Assembly: GCF_020216525.1 (NCBI RefSeq)
Contig: NZ_JAIWOY010000006.1
Span: 1-64,000 of the forward strand
Source of the DNA: Nocardioides nematodiphilus
Lineage (GTDB): Bacteria > Actinomycetota > Actinomycetes > Propionibacteriales > Nocardioidaceae
DNA: 64,000 bases
Reading direction: 5' to 3'
The notes beneath the pieces were generated by a model. That model was given only the letters and a program-made list of their open reading frames with translations. It was not told the DNA's origin and ran no database searches. Of the stretch, positions 55,301 to 63,587 are shown in pieces; positions within the stretch are counted from its first letter, which is position 1; each line of letters opens with the position of its first letter. The translations under genes and the position numbers were made by a program.

Positions 55301-55870
55301 CAGGTCGGCTCGGGCAAGTCCAGCCTGCTCGCGGCGCTCGCCGGCCTGCTCAGCCACCACGGCACGATCGCCTGGAACGACGGCGACGTCACCGATCCCG
55401 AGACCTTCCTGCGCCCAGCCCAGGTCGCGCACATCGCCCAGGTCCCGCGGGTCCTGTCCGGCACGTTCCGCGACAACGTCGCACTCGGCTTCGACCGCGA
55501 GGTGGAGCGCCCGATCGCCGACGCCCGCCTCGGCCAGGACGTCGAGGAGGCCGGCGGCCCCGACGCGGTGGTCGGCCACCGCGGCGTACGGCTCTCCGGC
55601 GGTCAGGTCCAGCGCCTCGCGCTGGCCCGCGCGCTCGCCGCAGACACCGAGCTGCTGCTCGCCGACGACGTCTCCAGCGCCCTCGACGCCGCCACCGAGA
55701 TCGAGCTGTGGCAGGCGCTGCGCGAGCGGCAGACCACCGTCATCGGCGCCACGTCCAAGCGGGCGGCGCTCGCTCAGGCCGACCGGGTCGTGGTCCTCGT
55801 CGACGGCCAGGTCGCCGCTGTCGGGCCGTGGCAGGAGCTCGCGGACGACTGGTCCCACCTCGCCGGCTGA
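52325..55870 (+). CDS. Single-chain ABC exporter with two membrane and two ATP-binding domains, one site degenerate
   Basis: A 1181-residue full-length transporter: membrane domain 1 (about 30-310), NBD1 (340-570), membrane domain 2 (620-930) and NBD2 (960-1180). NBD1 has Walker A GRTGSGKST (372), signature LSAGE (475) and Walker B VVVLDEAT (498). NBD2 has Walker A GQVGSGKSS (991), signature LSGGQ (1089) and Walker B LLLADDVSSALD (1112), where Asp replaces the catalytic Glu. The weak signature of NBD1 and weak Walker B of NBD2 would meet in the same composite site. Bacterial exporters usually use two half-size chains. Substrate unknown. Confidence 0.92.
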   Translation: MTQTLSAPTTTAPDRPHDDPARRIDWRRMRHPVTGAALVALAIAALGQALGTVVAGRLAEGPSGHLVALLAICVVGGATLDTAGRIAWAGVVDRAEGTLRGDLLDAALHQPLAELTEQAVGEILDRVDDDTHEVGTLLRMQAWMAMRTAFGVLPMWVVAGLSWWPAWLLFPVVAATVLVVIRPLMLEISRRKVIEEAAWTDHAAVLEEGIAGRDDLRTSLGQPFAVRRLAQLSAIVHARFRDVITVEAKLATRTGLLLNALLIVIAISGVVLVGGGHLEVGRLVTLFLVTTAFVGQINTLAHQLPDIQAGVGAVIRLRQMMAVPEEPRGGAPVPEGTLDLEIRGLDFSYAEGTFGLRGIDLRVAAGHTIALVGRTGSGKSTLASLLSRAVEPPAGTVLLGGVDVTTLDLHALRATVGVVTQRTELLAGTLAENITLFAPTPRAEIEAAVAELGLTEWAAGLPDGLDTLLGPGGTSLSAGEEQLVAFARLLVRDVQVVVLDEATARMDPLTESRVVAAADRLLARRTGVLVAHRLSTIERADMVAVLDHGQIIQQGMRDQLAAVDGPFRRLLDASDTETYAPVADGASVAAPQESAEAVRAGATAVGGLRRIGDPPKRPAVGSGLSLARGTWRAMIVTPWWGLFSVLEFLGSTILAPLGALTGFAWGRIVQSLGDGGTPTGYTALLVAMLLVAPLIFADALRRYPRWWVEVLLRVRMAVLAGQIRPQRLPRTPPGEVVARSMDADRLARYSDRWVDFVNGLLIAVITTLVGGSWLAGGILLAVMATSALASSIGRPIAGRSASRSSAARARFGRAVVSAVESARTVKLAGRTPEVHAHLQEVDAGRVEAAVFEHRIQTLLDGIPIVLVQAGVVAAWACFLGDVWGLATALLVANAVNGFDWFGRVAGAVVTEAPGVAAWQRATSRFAGGADLMRLPHGVDLLSGAAPDPTPPVREPLQRLELDGLTVVHDDGTLGVSGVDLSVERGELVLLLGQVGSGKSSLLAALAGLLSHHGTIAWNDGDVTDPETFLRPAQVAHIAQVPRVLSGTFRDNVALGFDREVERPIADARLGQDVEEAGGPDAVVGHRGVRLSGGQVQRLALARALAADTELLLADDVSSALDAATEIELWQALRERQTTVIGATSKRAALAQADRVVVLVDGQVAAVGPWQELADDWSHLAG

Positions 55871-55925
55871 GCCACGGTCATGCCGGGCGGGACCGGCGTG
55901 GGGGCGTGGTCGCCCCCTCCCTCCG

Positions 55926-55952
55926 GTGGGGCCGGGGCCGCCCCGGCCCCAC
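55926..55952 (+). terminator. Terminator of the ABC exporter gene
   Basis: GTGGGGCCGGGG pairs with CCCCGGCCCCAC around a 3-nt loop, 55 nt after the stop. The stem is almost all G:C. Confidence 0.8.
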
Positions 55953-56039
55953 GGAATAGGCCATCGGCGCGGACAGTTGGACACTGGGTCCATCCCCTTT
56001 ACCCGGGAGCACCCCACCCAGCCGAGCGAGAGCGAGCCG

Positions 56040-57266
56040 ATGACCGCCCCTGTCACCACGTCCGAGGCGACCGAGGCACAGGCCAAGGGCAGCGGCATGG
56101 GGATGGCCGCGCTCGCGCTGGCCATCGGCGGCTTCGCCATCGGGACGACCGAGTTCCAGACGATGGGGATCCTCCCGGAGGTCGCGCACGGTGTGCACGT
56201 CTCGGTCCCGCACGCCGGCCAGCTGATCTCGGCGTACGCCGTGGGCGTCGTGGTCGGCGTGCCGATCCTGAGCCTCTTCGGCGCCGGCCTGCCCCGCAAG
56301 GGCCTGCTGATCGCGCTGATGGCCACGTACGGCGTCTTCAACCTCTTCAGCGCCGTGGCCGCCTCGTTCGGGCAGCTCTTCTGGGCGCGTTTCCTCGACG
56401 GCCTGCCGCACGGCGCCTACTTCGGCGTCGCCTCGCTGGTGGCGGCCTCGCTCGCCGACCCGAAGCATCGCGGGCGCGCTGTCGCCCGAGTGATGCTCGG
56501 GCTGTCGATCGCCAACGTCATCGGCGTCCCGGCCAGCACCTGGCTGGGGCAGCACGCGGGCTGGCGCGCGCCGTTCGCCGTCTCCGCGGTGCTCGCCGCG
56601 ATCACGGTGGCGATGATCGCCCGCTTCGTGCCGCGCATCCCGGCGACCGAGGGCGCCACCGCGAAGAAGGAGGCGAAGTCCTTCTTCACCAACACCCAGG
56701 TCTGGCTGACCATGGTCGCCGCCGCGCTCGGCTTCGGCGGCCTCTTCGCGACCTACACCTACATCGCCAAGACCGTCACCACCGTCGCGCACCTCGCGTC
56801 GGGGTGGACCCCGTTCTATGTCCTCGGGTACGGCCTCGGCATGGTGGCCGGCACCTGGCTGGCCGGCGAGCTGATGCGCTGGTCGGTGGTCCGCGCGCTC
56901 TACTACTTCAGCATCGCGAGCGTCGCGATGATGCTGGTCTTCTACGTCTCCGCCCCGCGCGGCGTGCTGTTGTGGCCGGTGGTCTTCCTGGTCGCCCTGG
57001 TCGGCTCGATCGTGGCGACCGCGATGCAGGTCCGGCTGATGGACGTCTCGGAGGACGCCGTCACCCTCGGTGCCGCGATGATGCACGCCGCCCTCAACGT
57101 CGCCAACGCGATGGGTGCGTGGGTTGGCGCGGTCGTGATCGACGCCGGCTTCTCGTACCGGGCTCCGGCCCTCGCCGGTGCCGGCATGGCGATCGTTGGC
57201 GTCGTGATCCTGACGGTCAGCATGCAGCTGCACCGCAGCGCCGGACGGGCACGCGCCGGCGCCTGA
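56040..57266 (+). CDS. MFS permease of the arabinose/drug efflux (DHA1/AraJ-like) type
   Basis: A 408-residue transporter with twelve hydrophobic segments. The first-helix segment GGFAIGTTEFQTMGILPEVA and the A-loop region AYAVGVVVGVPIL fit DHA1-type major facilitator exporters. A long cytosolic loop follows helix 6 (RFVPRIPATEGATAKKEAK). Start ATG 56040 lies at the end of a 169-bp gap after the ABC gene. Substrate not readable; arabinose or drug efflux is suggested by family only. Confidence 0.88.
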   Translation: MTAPVTTSEATEAQAKGSGMGMAALALAIGGFAIGTTEFQTMGILPEVAHGVHVSVPHAGQLISAYAVGVVVGVPILSLFGAGLPRKGLLIALMATYGVFNLFSAVAASFGQLFWARFLDGLPHGAYFGVASLVAASLADPKHRGRAVARVMLGLSIANVIGVPASTWLGQHAGWRAPFAVSAVLAAITVAMIARFVPRIPATEGATAKKEAKSFFTNTQVWLTMVAAALGFGGLFATYTYIAKTVTTVAHLASGWTPFYVLGYGLGMVAGTWLAGELMRWSVVRALYYFSIASVAMMLVFYVSAPRGVLLWPVVFLVALVGSIVATAMQVRLMDVSEDAVTLGAAMMHAALNVANAMGAWVGAVVIDAGFSYRAPALAGAGMAIVGVVILTVSMQLHRSAGRARAGA

Positions 57267-57347
57267 CCCTCGCGCAGCGCCTGTCTGTGGCCTGACCCAC
57301 GTGAACCGAGTGTGAGCCGGGCCGGGTCCTAGGTCAGAATGGACCCC

Positions 57348-58388
57348 ATGTCCGACAGCGCCACCTCGGGGGCAGCCCCCGCCGCGCGGCCGCGGGTCCT
57401 CTCCGGGATCCAGCCGACCGCCGACTCGTACACCCTGGGTAACTATCTCGGAGCGGTACGGCAGTGGGTGGCGCTCCAGGACGAGTTCGAGCCGTTCTTC
57501 TTCATCGCCGATCTGCACGCCCTCACCGTCGAGCAGGACCCGAAGGTGCTGCGCGAGCGCACCTACGTCGCCGTCGCGCAGCTGCTCGCCGCGGGCGTCG
57601 ACCCCGAGCGCAGCGCGATCTTCGTGCAGTCGCACCTGCCCGAGCACGCTGAGCTCGGCTGGATCATGCAGACCATCACCGGCTTCGGTGAGGCCCGCCG
57701 GATGACCCAGTTCAAGGACAAGTCCGCCAAGGGTGGCGAGGGCGCGGCGTCGGTCGGCCTCTTCGCGTACCCGATGCTGATGGCCGCCGACATCCTGCTC
57801 TACCGCCCGCAGTACGTCCCGGTGGGCGAGGACCAGCGCCAGCACCTCGAGCTCGCCCGCGACCTGGCGGGCCGCTTCAACAGCCGCTACAAGAAGACCT
57901 TCCGCCTCCCGGAGCCGTACATCCTCAAGGAGACCGCGAAGATCTACGACCTGCAGGACCCGACCAGCAAGATGTCGAAGTCGGCCTCGTCGCCGAACGG
58001 CCTGGTCAGCCTGCTCGACGACCCCAAGGTCACCGCCAAGAAGATCCGATCCGCGGTCACCGACTCGGGCTCCGAGGTCCGCTACGACCCGGAGGAGAAG
58101 CCGGGCGTCTCCAACCTGCTCACCATCTACTCCGCGCTGACGGGGGAGTCCTTCGAGACGCTCGAGCAGAAGTACGCCGGCTCCGGCTACGGCGCCTTCA
58201 AGGGCGACCTCGCCGAGGTGATGGTGGAGTTCGTGACGCCGTTCCGCGACCGGACGCTCGCTCTCATGGCTGACAAGGCCCACCTCGACCGGGTGCTCGC
58301 CGACGGTGCCGGCAAGGCACGCGCCGTCGCCTCGCGGACCCTGGCCGACGCGTACGACCGGGTCGGCCTCGTGCCGGCGGCCCGCTAG
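57348..58388 (+). CDS. trpS: Tryptophanyl-tRNA synthetase
   Basis: A 346-residue class I synthetase that charges tRNA-Trp. HIGH-like motif TLGNYLGA (about 29), [39 protein letters not shown] and KMSKSASS (KMSKS, about 206) are all present. The ATG at 57348 is preferred over 57339 on family length. It begins a run with the 2H phosphoesterase and YihY genes. Confidence 0.96.
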   Translation: MSDSATSGAAPAARPRVLSGIQPTADSYTLGNYLGAVRQWVALQDEFEPFFFIADLHALTVEQDPKVLRERTYVAVAQLLAAGVDPERSAIFVQSHLPEHAELGWIMQTITGFGEARRMTQFKDKSAKGGEGAASVGLFAYPMLMAADILLYRPQYVPVGEDQRQHLELARDLAGRFNSRYKKTFRLPEPYILKETAKIYDLQDPTSKMSKSASSPNGLVSLLDDPKVTAKKIRSAVTDSGSEVRYDPEEKPGVSNLLTIYSALTGESFETLEQKYAGSGYGAFKGDLAEVMVEFVTPFRDRTLALMADKAHLDRVLADGAGKARAVASRTLADAYDRVGLVPAAR

Positions 58389-58391
58389 GGT
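58386..58391 (+). promoter_or_regulatory. -10 box for leaderless 2H phosphoesterase transcript
   Basis: TAGGGT overlaps the trpS stop codon and lies 7 nt before the ATG at 58399. Confidence 0.5.
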
Positions 58392-58398
58392 CGCACGC

Positions 58399-58923
58399 AT
58401 GCGGACGATCGGCGTGGCCATCCCGATCCCGGAACCCTGGGGCGAGCAGCTCCAGGCATTCCGGGAGGAGCTCGGTGACCCGATGGCCGGCCACATCCCG
58501 CCGCACATCACCCTGGTGCCTCCGGTCGACCTCGCCGGCGACCTGGCCGACGAGGTGCTGACCCACCTGGAGTCGGCCGCCGCCGCGGTCGCGCCGTTCG
58601 AGGTGCACCTGCGCGGCACGGCGACCTTCCGTCCGCTGTCGCCGGTCGTGTTCCTCGCCCTCGCCGAGGGCATCTCGGGGTGCGAGCAGCTCGAGCGGCG
58701 GGTGCGCAGCGGCCTGCTCGGCGTCGATCTCAACTATCCGTACCACCCGCACGTCACCGTGGCCCACGAGGTCGGCGACGAGCTCCTCGACCGGGCCTTC
58801 GACGAGCTCGCCGGCTTCGAGGCGCGCTTCACGGTCGACTCGTTCACCGTCTACGTGCACACCGAGGCCGATGGCTGGGTACCAGGCCGTACGTTCACCC
58901 TGCAGGCTGTCCCAAGCCGCTGA
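58399..58923 (+). CDS. 2'-5' RNA ligase/2H phosphoesterase family protein
   Basis: A 174-residue 2H phosphoesterase-fold protein with two HxT motifs, HITL (about 37) and HVTV (about 117), about 80 residues apart, as in the family. These histidines line the active site of enzymes acting on 2',3'-cyclic phosphates or 2'-5' bonds. The physiological substrate is unknown. It lies 10 nt after trpS and 19 nt before yihY and may also have a leaderless promoter inside the trpS end. Confidence 0.88.
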   Translation: MRTIGVAIPIPEPWGEQLQAFREELGDPMAGHIPPHITLVPPVDLAGDLADEVLTHLESAAAAVAPFEVHLRGTATFRPLSPVVFLALAEGISGCEQLERRVRSGLLGVDLNYPYHPHVTVAHEVGDELLDRAFDELAGFEARFTVDSFTVYVHTEADGWVPGRTFTLQAVPSR

Positions 58924-58942
58924 CGGACCCCGACGGAGACTG

Positions 58943-59983
58943 ATGCCTTCCCTCAAGGAGCGGGTCAGCGCACGGATCGAGGAGATCCGCGCCGAGCGCC
59001 CCTGGGTGGACCACGTGGTCCGGATGCAGGAGCACTACGGCAAGGTCGGGGCCTCGCAGCAGGCCGGCGCGGCGACGTACTTCGCCTTCCTGTCGTTCTT
59101 CCCGATCCTGGCGCTCGCGTTCTTCGTCGTCGGCTGGATCGGGAACGTCTGGCCGGGCGCCACCGGCAACCTGCACACCGCGATCGACAACGTCCTGCCG
59201 GGGCTGATCGGCAAGGGCGACGGCCAGATCAAGATGAAGGAGATCCAGGACGCCGCCGGAGCGCTGGGGATCTTCGGTCTGTTCGGTGTTCTCTACGCCG
59301 GACTCGGCTGGCTCTCCTCGCTGCGCTCCGCCCTCGAGGTGGTCTTCGAGACCCCCGCCCGCGAGATGCCCAACTTCGTCTTCGGCAAGCTGCGCGACCT
59401 GGTCACCCTGGTGGTGCTGGGCGTGGTGCTGATGCTCGCCGTGGCGGTGACCGGCTTCGTCGCCGGCTTCTCCGACGACGTGCTGTCGTGGGTGGGCCTG
59501 GGCGCGCAGCTCGGCTGGCTGCTCACCGCGCTGACGGTCGTCTTCGGGCTGGCGGCCAACGCGCTGCTCTTCTGGGCGATGTTCACCCTCCTGGCGCGCC
59601 CGCACCTCGAGCAGCGCTCGCTGTGGCAGGGCGCCGCGCTCGGCGCCGTCGGCTTCGAGATCCTCAAGCAGCTCTCCACGTTGCTGCTCGGTGCCGCCCG
59701 CGGCCAGCCGGCGTTCCAGGCTTTCGGCATCTCGCTGATCCTGCTGGTCTGGATCAACTACTTCTCCCGGGTCACGCTCTACGCCGCCGCGTACGCCGTC
59801 ACCGCGGAGCCCGCCGAGGTCGCGGAGGCGCCGCCGGTGCAGGGGCCGCAGTCGCCGCCTGTGGCCGAGCGCGCGCCGTCGGTACGGGAGGTCACCGAGC
59901 GCCCGGTGGCCTTCGCCATCGGCGCGGTGGCCGGGGTGGCGGGCGCGTTGTTCGCCGTGCGCCGGCGCGGACGCGCGGACTAG
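58943..59983 (+). CDS. YihY/virulence-factor BrkB-family membrane protein
   Basis: A 346-residue membrane protein. After a soluble start (VSARIEEIRAERPWVDHVV) the family segments AATYFAFLSFFPILALAFFV, GLGWLSSLRSALEVVFE, LLARPHLEQRSLWQGAALGAVGFEILKQL and LILLVWINYFSRVTLYAAA are spread over six helices, with a Pro-rich tail and a last hydrophobic segment (about 318-336). YihY proteins were once called ribonuclease BN but are not that enzyme; function unknown. Confidence 0.9.
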   Translation: MPSLKERVSARIEEIRAERPWVDHVVRMQEHYGKVGASQQAGAATYFAFLSFFPILALAFFVVGWIGNVWPGATGNLHTAIDNVLPGLIGKGDGQIKMKEIQDAAGALGIFGLFGVLYAGLGWLSSLRSALEVVFETPAREMPNFVFGKLRDLVTLVVLGVVLMLAVAVTGFVAGFSDDVLSWVGLGAQLGWLLTALTVVFGLAANALLFWAMFTLLARPHLEQRSLWQGAALGAVGFEILKQLSTLLLGAARGQPAFQAFGISLILLVWINYFSRVTLYAAAYAVTAEPAEVAEAPPVQGPQSPPVAERAPSVREVTERPVAFAIGAVAGVAGALFAVRRRGRAD

Positions 59984-60069
59984 CCGCGAGGCGCTCCGGA
60001 CCGACCTCCTTCGCTCCCGGCCAGCACCCGAGCTCGTACCTCGCTCTCGCTGCCGCTCGCCGGGTCGTC

Positions 60070-60075
60070 TAGCCT
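60070..60075 (+). promoter_or_regulatory. -10 box for leaderless LacI-type regulator transcript
   Basis: TAGCCT lies 7 nt before the ATG at 60083. Confidence 0.55.
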
Positions 60076-60082
60076 GCGCGTC

Positions 60083-61096
60083 ATGAACGAGCGCGCCCGC
60101 CCACCGCGGATGGAGGACGTCGCCGCGGTCGCGGGCGTGTCGCACCAGACGGTCTCCCGCGTCCTCAACGGCTCACCGGGCGTGCGGCCCGAGACCAAGG
60201 AGCGGGTCGAGGCGGCGATCGCCACGCTCGGCTACCGCCGCAACCTGGCCGCCAAGATGCTCGCCTCGGCCCGCTCCCAGTCCGTCGGCGTGATCACCTG
60301 GGGCACTGCGCAGTTCGGCCCGGCGCAGGTCCTGCTCGGCCTGGAAGCAGCCGCCCGGAACTCGTCGTACCGCCTCGAGCTGGTCAACGTCGACTCGGTC
60401 TCACCGGACGTCTTCCACCTCGCGGTCCGCCAGCTCCAGGAGCGGGCGATCGAGGCGCTGGTGGTGATCGTGCCGCATGAGGCCGTCCTCGCCGAGGCCC
60501 AGAGCCTCACCCTGGACATCCCCGTCCTGGTCGTGGAGGGCGATCTCGCGCGCACGCCGCTGACCGCGGGGGTCGACAACGTCCAGGGCGCCCGGCTGGC
60601 GACGCGCCACCTGCTCGAGCTCGGTCACGACACCGTCCACCACCTCGCCGGTCCCGCCGGATGGGCCGAGGCCCGGGCGCGCATCGAGGGCTGGCAGGCC
60701 GAGCTCGCGGCGTGGGGTCGACCGGTGCCGGAGCTGGGCTGGGCGGGTGACTGGAGCGCGCAGAGCGGGTACGACATCGGGCAGGCACTGGCGGCCGAGC
60801 GCGACGTCAGCGCCGTCTTCGTCGCCAACGACCAGATGGCCCTCGGCGCGATGCGCGCCTTGCACGAGGCCGGCCGCGTGGTCCCGGACGAGCTCAGCAT
60901 CGTCGGCTTCGACGACCTGCCCGAGGCCCGCTTCTTCATCCCCTCCCTGACCACGGTCCGCCAGGACTTCACCGAGCTCGGGCGCCGGGTGATGACGGTG
61001 CTCGCCCGCGTCCTCGACCACGGCGAGAGACCCAGCGCCGAGCTCGTGCCGACCGAGCTGGCGGTGCGCGAGTCGAGCGCTGCGCCCCGCGACTAG
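60083..61096 (+). CDS. LacI-family regulator of the arabinose operon
   Basis: A 337-residue repressor. The N-terminal helix-turn-helix (MEDVAAVAGVSHQTVSRVLNGS) and the hinge NLAAKMLASARSQSVGVI are followed by a periplasmic-binding-protein-like effector domain. It lies immediately upstream of araB and the operator at 61169-61182, so it is expected to be the arabinose-responsive repressor. This fits known actinobacterial practice of LacI-type control of ara genes, but effector identity is inferred from context. Confidence 0.92.
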   Translation: MNERARPPRMEDVAAVAGVSHQTVSRVLNGSPGVRPETKERVEAAIATLGYRRNLAAKMLASARSQSVGVITWGTAQFGPAQVLLGLEAAARNSSYRLELVNVDSVSPDVFHLAVRQLQERAIEALVVIVPHEAVLAEAQSLTLDIPVLVVEGDLARTPLTAGVDNVQGARLATRHLLELGHDTVHHLAGPAGWAEARARIEGWQAELAAWGRPVPELGWAGDWSAQSGYDIGQALAAERDVSAVFVANDQMALGAMRALHEAGRVVPDELSIVGFDDLPEARFFIPSLTTVRQDFTELGRRVMTVLARVLDHGERPSAELVPTELAVRESSAAPRD

Positions 61097-61168
61097 CGCG
61101 GGCGACACGCCGGTCGCGGCCGCGAGGTGACGCGGGCGCCGGGGGAGGGCGCTTGCCACCCGTCGGTG

Positions 61169-61182
61169 TGTTAGCGCTAACA
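61169..61182. promoter_or_regulatory. LacI-type operator of the arabinose operon
   Basis: TGTTAGCGCTAACA is a perfect 14-bp palindrome with the central CG typical of LacI-family operators. It overlaps a possible -10 box (TAACAT, 61178-61183), so a bound repressor would block the araB promoter. Confidence 0.8.
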
Positions 61183-61230
61183 TACGTGTCTGTCGTCACA
61201 GGGCGGCAGGACACGGATGGAGCCGGACGC

Positions 61231-62808
61231 GTGGCACAGCAGCAGGTGGCGGATCTCGCCGAGGGCCGGACGGCGCTCGGCATCGAGCTGGGCTCGACCC
61301 GGATCAAGGCGTGCCTGATCGGCGCCGACCACGGGGTCCTCGCCACGGGCAGCTCGGCCTGGGAGAACCAGCTCGTCGACGGCCACTGGACCTACTCCCT
61401 CGACGCCGTCTGGGACGGCCTGCGCGCGGCGGTCGCCGACCTCCTCGCCGAGGTGGAGCGCCAGTACGGCACCCGGCCCGTCGTCGGGGCGCTCGGCGTC
61501 TCGGCGATGATGCACGGCTACCTCGCCTTCGACGCCGCCGGCGAGCTGCTGACGCCGTTCCGCACCTGGCGCGACACCACCACCGGCGCGGCCGCCGCGG
61601 AGCTGACCGAGCTCTTCGAGCAGAACATCCCGCTGCGCTGGTCGATCGCCCACCACCGCCAGGCGATGCTCGACCAAGAGCCGCACGTCGCCCGGATCGC
61701 GCACCTGACCACCCTCGCCGGCTACGTCCACTGGCAGCTCACCGGCGAGCGCGTCCTCGGCGTCGGCGACGCCTCCGGGATGTTCCCCATCGACCCCGCG
61801 ACCGGCACGTACGACGCCGATCTGGTGGCTCGCTTCGACAAGCTGACCGGCTCCGGCGCCCTCGCCGACCTGCTGCCGGAGGTCCTTCCTGCGGGTGCGA
61901 GCGCCGGCACGCTGACGGAGGCGGGGGCGCAGCGGCTCGACCCGACCGGCGTGCTGGGTGCGGGCATCGTGTGCTGCCCGCCGGAGGGCGACGCCGGCAC
62001 CGGCATGGTGGCGACCAACTCGGTCGCCCCGCGCACCGGCAACGTCAGCGCCGGCACCAGCACGTTCGCGATGATCGTGCTCGAGCGGGCGCTGCGCGAG
62101 GTCCACCACGAGATCGACGTGGTCACCACGCCGGCCGGCGACCCGGTCGCGATGGTGCACTGCAACAACGGCGCCAGCGAGCTCGGTGCCTGGGCGGGCG
62201 TCTTCGGCCAGTTCGCGGCGGCGGCTGGCGCCACGGTCTCCGACGACGACGTCTTCGCGGCCCTGCTCGGCGCGGCCGCTGACGGCGAGCCGGACGCGGG
62301 CGGCCTGCTCGCGTACAACTTCCTCTCCGGCGAGCCCGTCGCCGGGCTTCTCGAGGGTCGTCCGATGGTGGTCCGCACCCCCACCAGCCGGCTCACCCTG
62401 GCCAACTTCGCCCGCGCGCAGGTCTACGGCGTCTTCGCGGCGCTCGCGCTCGGCATGAAGGTGCTCACCCGTGAGGGCGTCGAGGTCGACGCGATGTTCG
62501 CCCACGGCGGGATCTTCCGTACGGAGGGCGTCGCGCAGCGCGCCCTGGCCGCCGCGCTCGACGTGCCGGTGACCATCGGCGAGACCGCCGCCGAGGGCGG
62601 GGCGTGGGGCATCGCGGTGCTCGCCGAGTACGTCCGCACCGGCGCTGAGAAGCCGTTGGCGCAGCACCTCGACGAGACCGTCTTCGCCGGCGCCGTCATC
62701 AGCGTCGCCGCCCCCGAGCCCGGCGAGGTCGCCGGGTTCGCCGCCTACCTCGACCGCTTCGTCGCGGGCCTGCCGGCCGAGCAGGCCGCGGCCGCGGCGA
62801 TCAACTGA
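61231..62808 (+). CDS. araB: FGGY-family carbohydrate kinase, L-ribulokinase position
   Basis: A 525-residue FGGY kinase. The N-terminal ATP/sugar domain starts LGIELGSTRIKACLIG, the middle has SAMMHGYLAFDAAGELLTPFRTWRD, and the C-terminal ATPase has GTSTFAM and AHGGIFRTEGVAQRAL. It is expected to phosphorylate L-ribulose, given araD and araA directly downstream; a xylulokinase label cannot be excluded on sequence alone. GTG 61231 is chosen from the GGATGGAG site upstream. Regulated by the LacI operator. Confidence 0.85.
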   Translation: MAQQQVADLAEGRTALGIELGSTRIKACLIGADHGVLATGSSAWENQLVDGHWTYSLDAVWDGLRAAVADLLAEVERQYGTRPVVGALGVSAMMHGYLAFDAAGELLTPFRTWRDTTTGAAAAELTELFEQNIPLRWSIAHHRQAMLDQEPHVARIAHLTTLAGYVHWQLTGERVLGVGDASGMFPIDPATGTYDADLVARFDKLTGSGALADLLPEVLPAGASAGTLTEAGAQRLDPTGVLGAGIVCCPPEGDAGTGMVATNSVAPRTGNVSAGTSTFAMIVLERALREVHHEIDVVTTPAGDPVAMVHCNNGASELGAWAGVFGQFAAAAGATVSDDDVFAALLGAAADGEPDAGGLLAYNFLSGEPVAGLLEGRPMVVRTPTSRLTLANFARAQVYGVFAALALGMKVLTREGVEVDAMFAHGGIFRTEGVAQRALAAALDVPVTIGETAAEGGAWGIAVLAEYVRTGAEKPLAQHLDETVFAGAVISVAAPEPGEVAGFAAYLDRFVAGLPAEQAAAAAIN

Positions 62809-62851
62809 TCCCCCGACGCCACCCCGTCACCAGCCCAGCCAGGAGAAGCAC

Positions 62852-63547
62852 ATGCCCGTCCCCGCCGCCATGCGCGCCGCCGTCGAGGCCGCCAAGGCCA
62901 ACGTCGCCGCGCTCCACGACGAGCTGCCCCGCTGGGAGCTGGTCGTGTGGACCGCCGGCAACGTCTCGGAGCGCGTCCGCAACGAGGAGGTCGCCGACGG
63001 CTCCGCGGACCTGTTCGTGATCAAGCCGTCGGGCGTCTCCTACGACGAGCTCGACGCCGACGCGATCGTGGTGTGCGACCTCGAGGGCAACCTCGTCGAG
63101 GGCGGCCGCAACCCGTCCTCGGACACCGCCGCGCACGCGTACGTCTACCAGCACATGTCCCACGTCGGCGGCGTCGTCCACACCCACTCCACGTACGCCG
63201 CGGCCTGGGCCGCGCGCGGCGAGGAGATCCCCTGCGTGCTGACGATGATGGCCGACGAGTTCGGCGGACCGGTCCCCGTCGGGCCGTTCGCGATCATCGG
63301 CGACGACTCGATCGGGCGCGGGATCGTGGAGACCCTCAGCGGCCACCGCAGCCCCGCCGTGCTGATGCAGAACCACGGCCCGTTCACCATCGGCCCTACC
63401 CCGAAGGCAGCGGTCAAGGCCGCCGTCCTGCTCGAGGAGGTCGCCCGCGCGGTGCACATCTCGCGCCAGCTCGGCGACCCGCTGCCGATCCCGCAGGAGT
63501 CGATCGACGCCCTGTACGACCGTTACCAGAACGTCTACGGCCGCTGA
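62852..63547 (+). CDS. araD: L-ribulose-5-phosphate 4-epimerase
   Basis: A 231-residue class II aldolase-family enzyme converting L-ribulose 5-phosphate to D-xylulose 5-phosphate. It shows TAGNVSERV (phosphate site), [24 protein letters not shown] and the zinc ligands in [16 protein letters not shown] and [16 protein letters not shown] lies 6 nt before the ATG. It is the second gene of the ara operon. Confidence 0.95.
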   Translation: MPVPAAMRAAVEAAKANVAALHDELPRWELVVWTAGNVSERVRNEEVADGSADLFVIKPSGVSYDELDADAIVVCDLEGNLVEGGRNPSSDTAAHAYVYQHMSHVGGVVHTHSTYAAAWAARGEEIPCVLTMMADEFGGPVPVGPFAIIGDDSIGRGIVETLSGHRSPAVLMQNHGPFTIGPTPKAAVKAAVLLEEVARAVHISRQLGDPLPIPQESIDALYDRYQNVYGR

Positions 63548-63587
63548 CGGCGGCAGACCACCCCGATCCCACAAGGAGACGCAGCAC

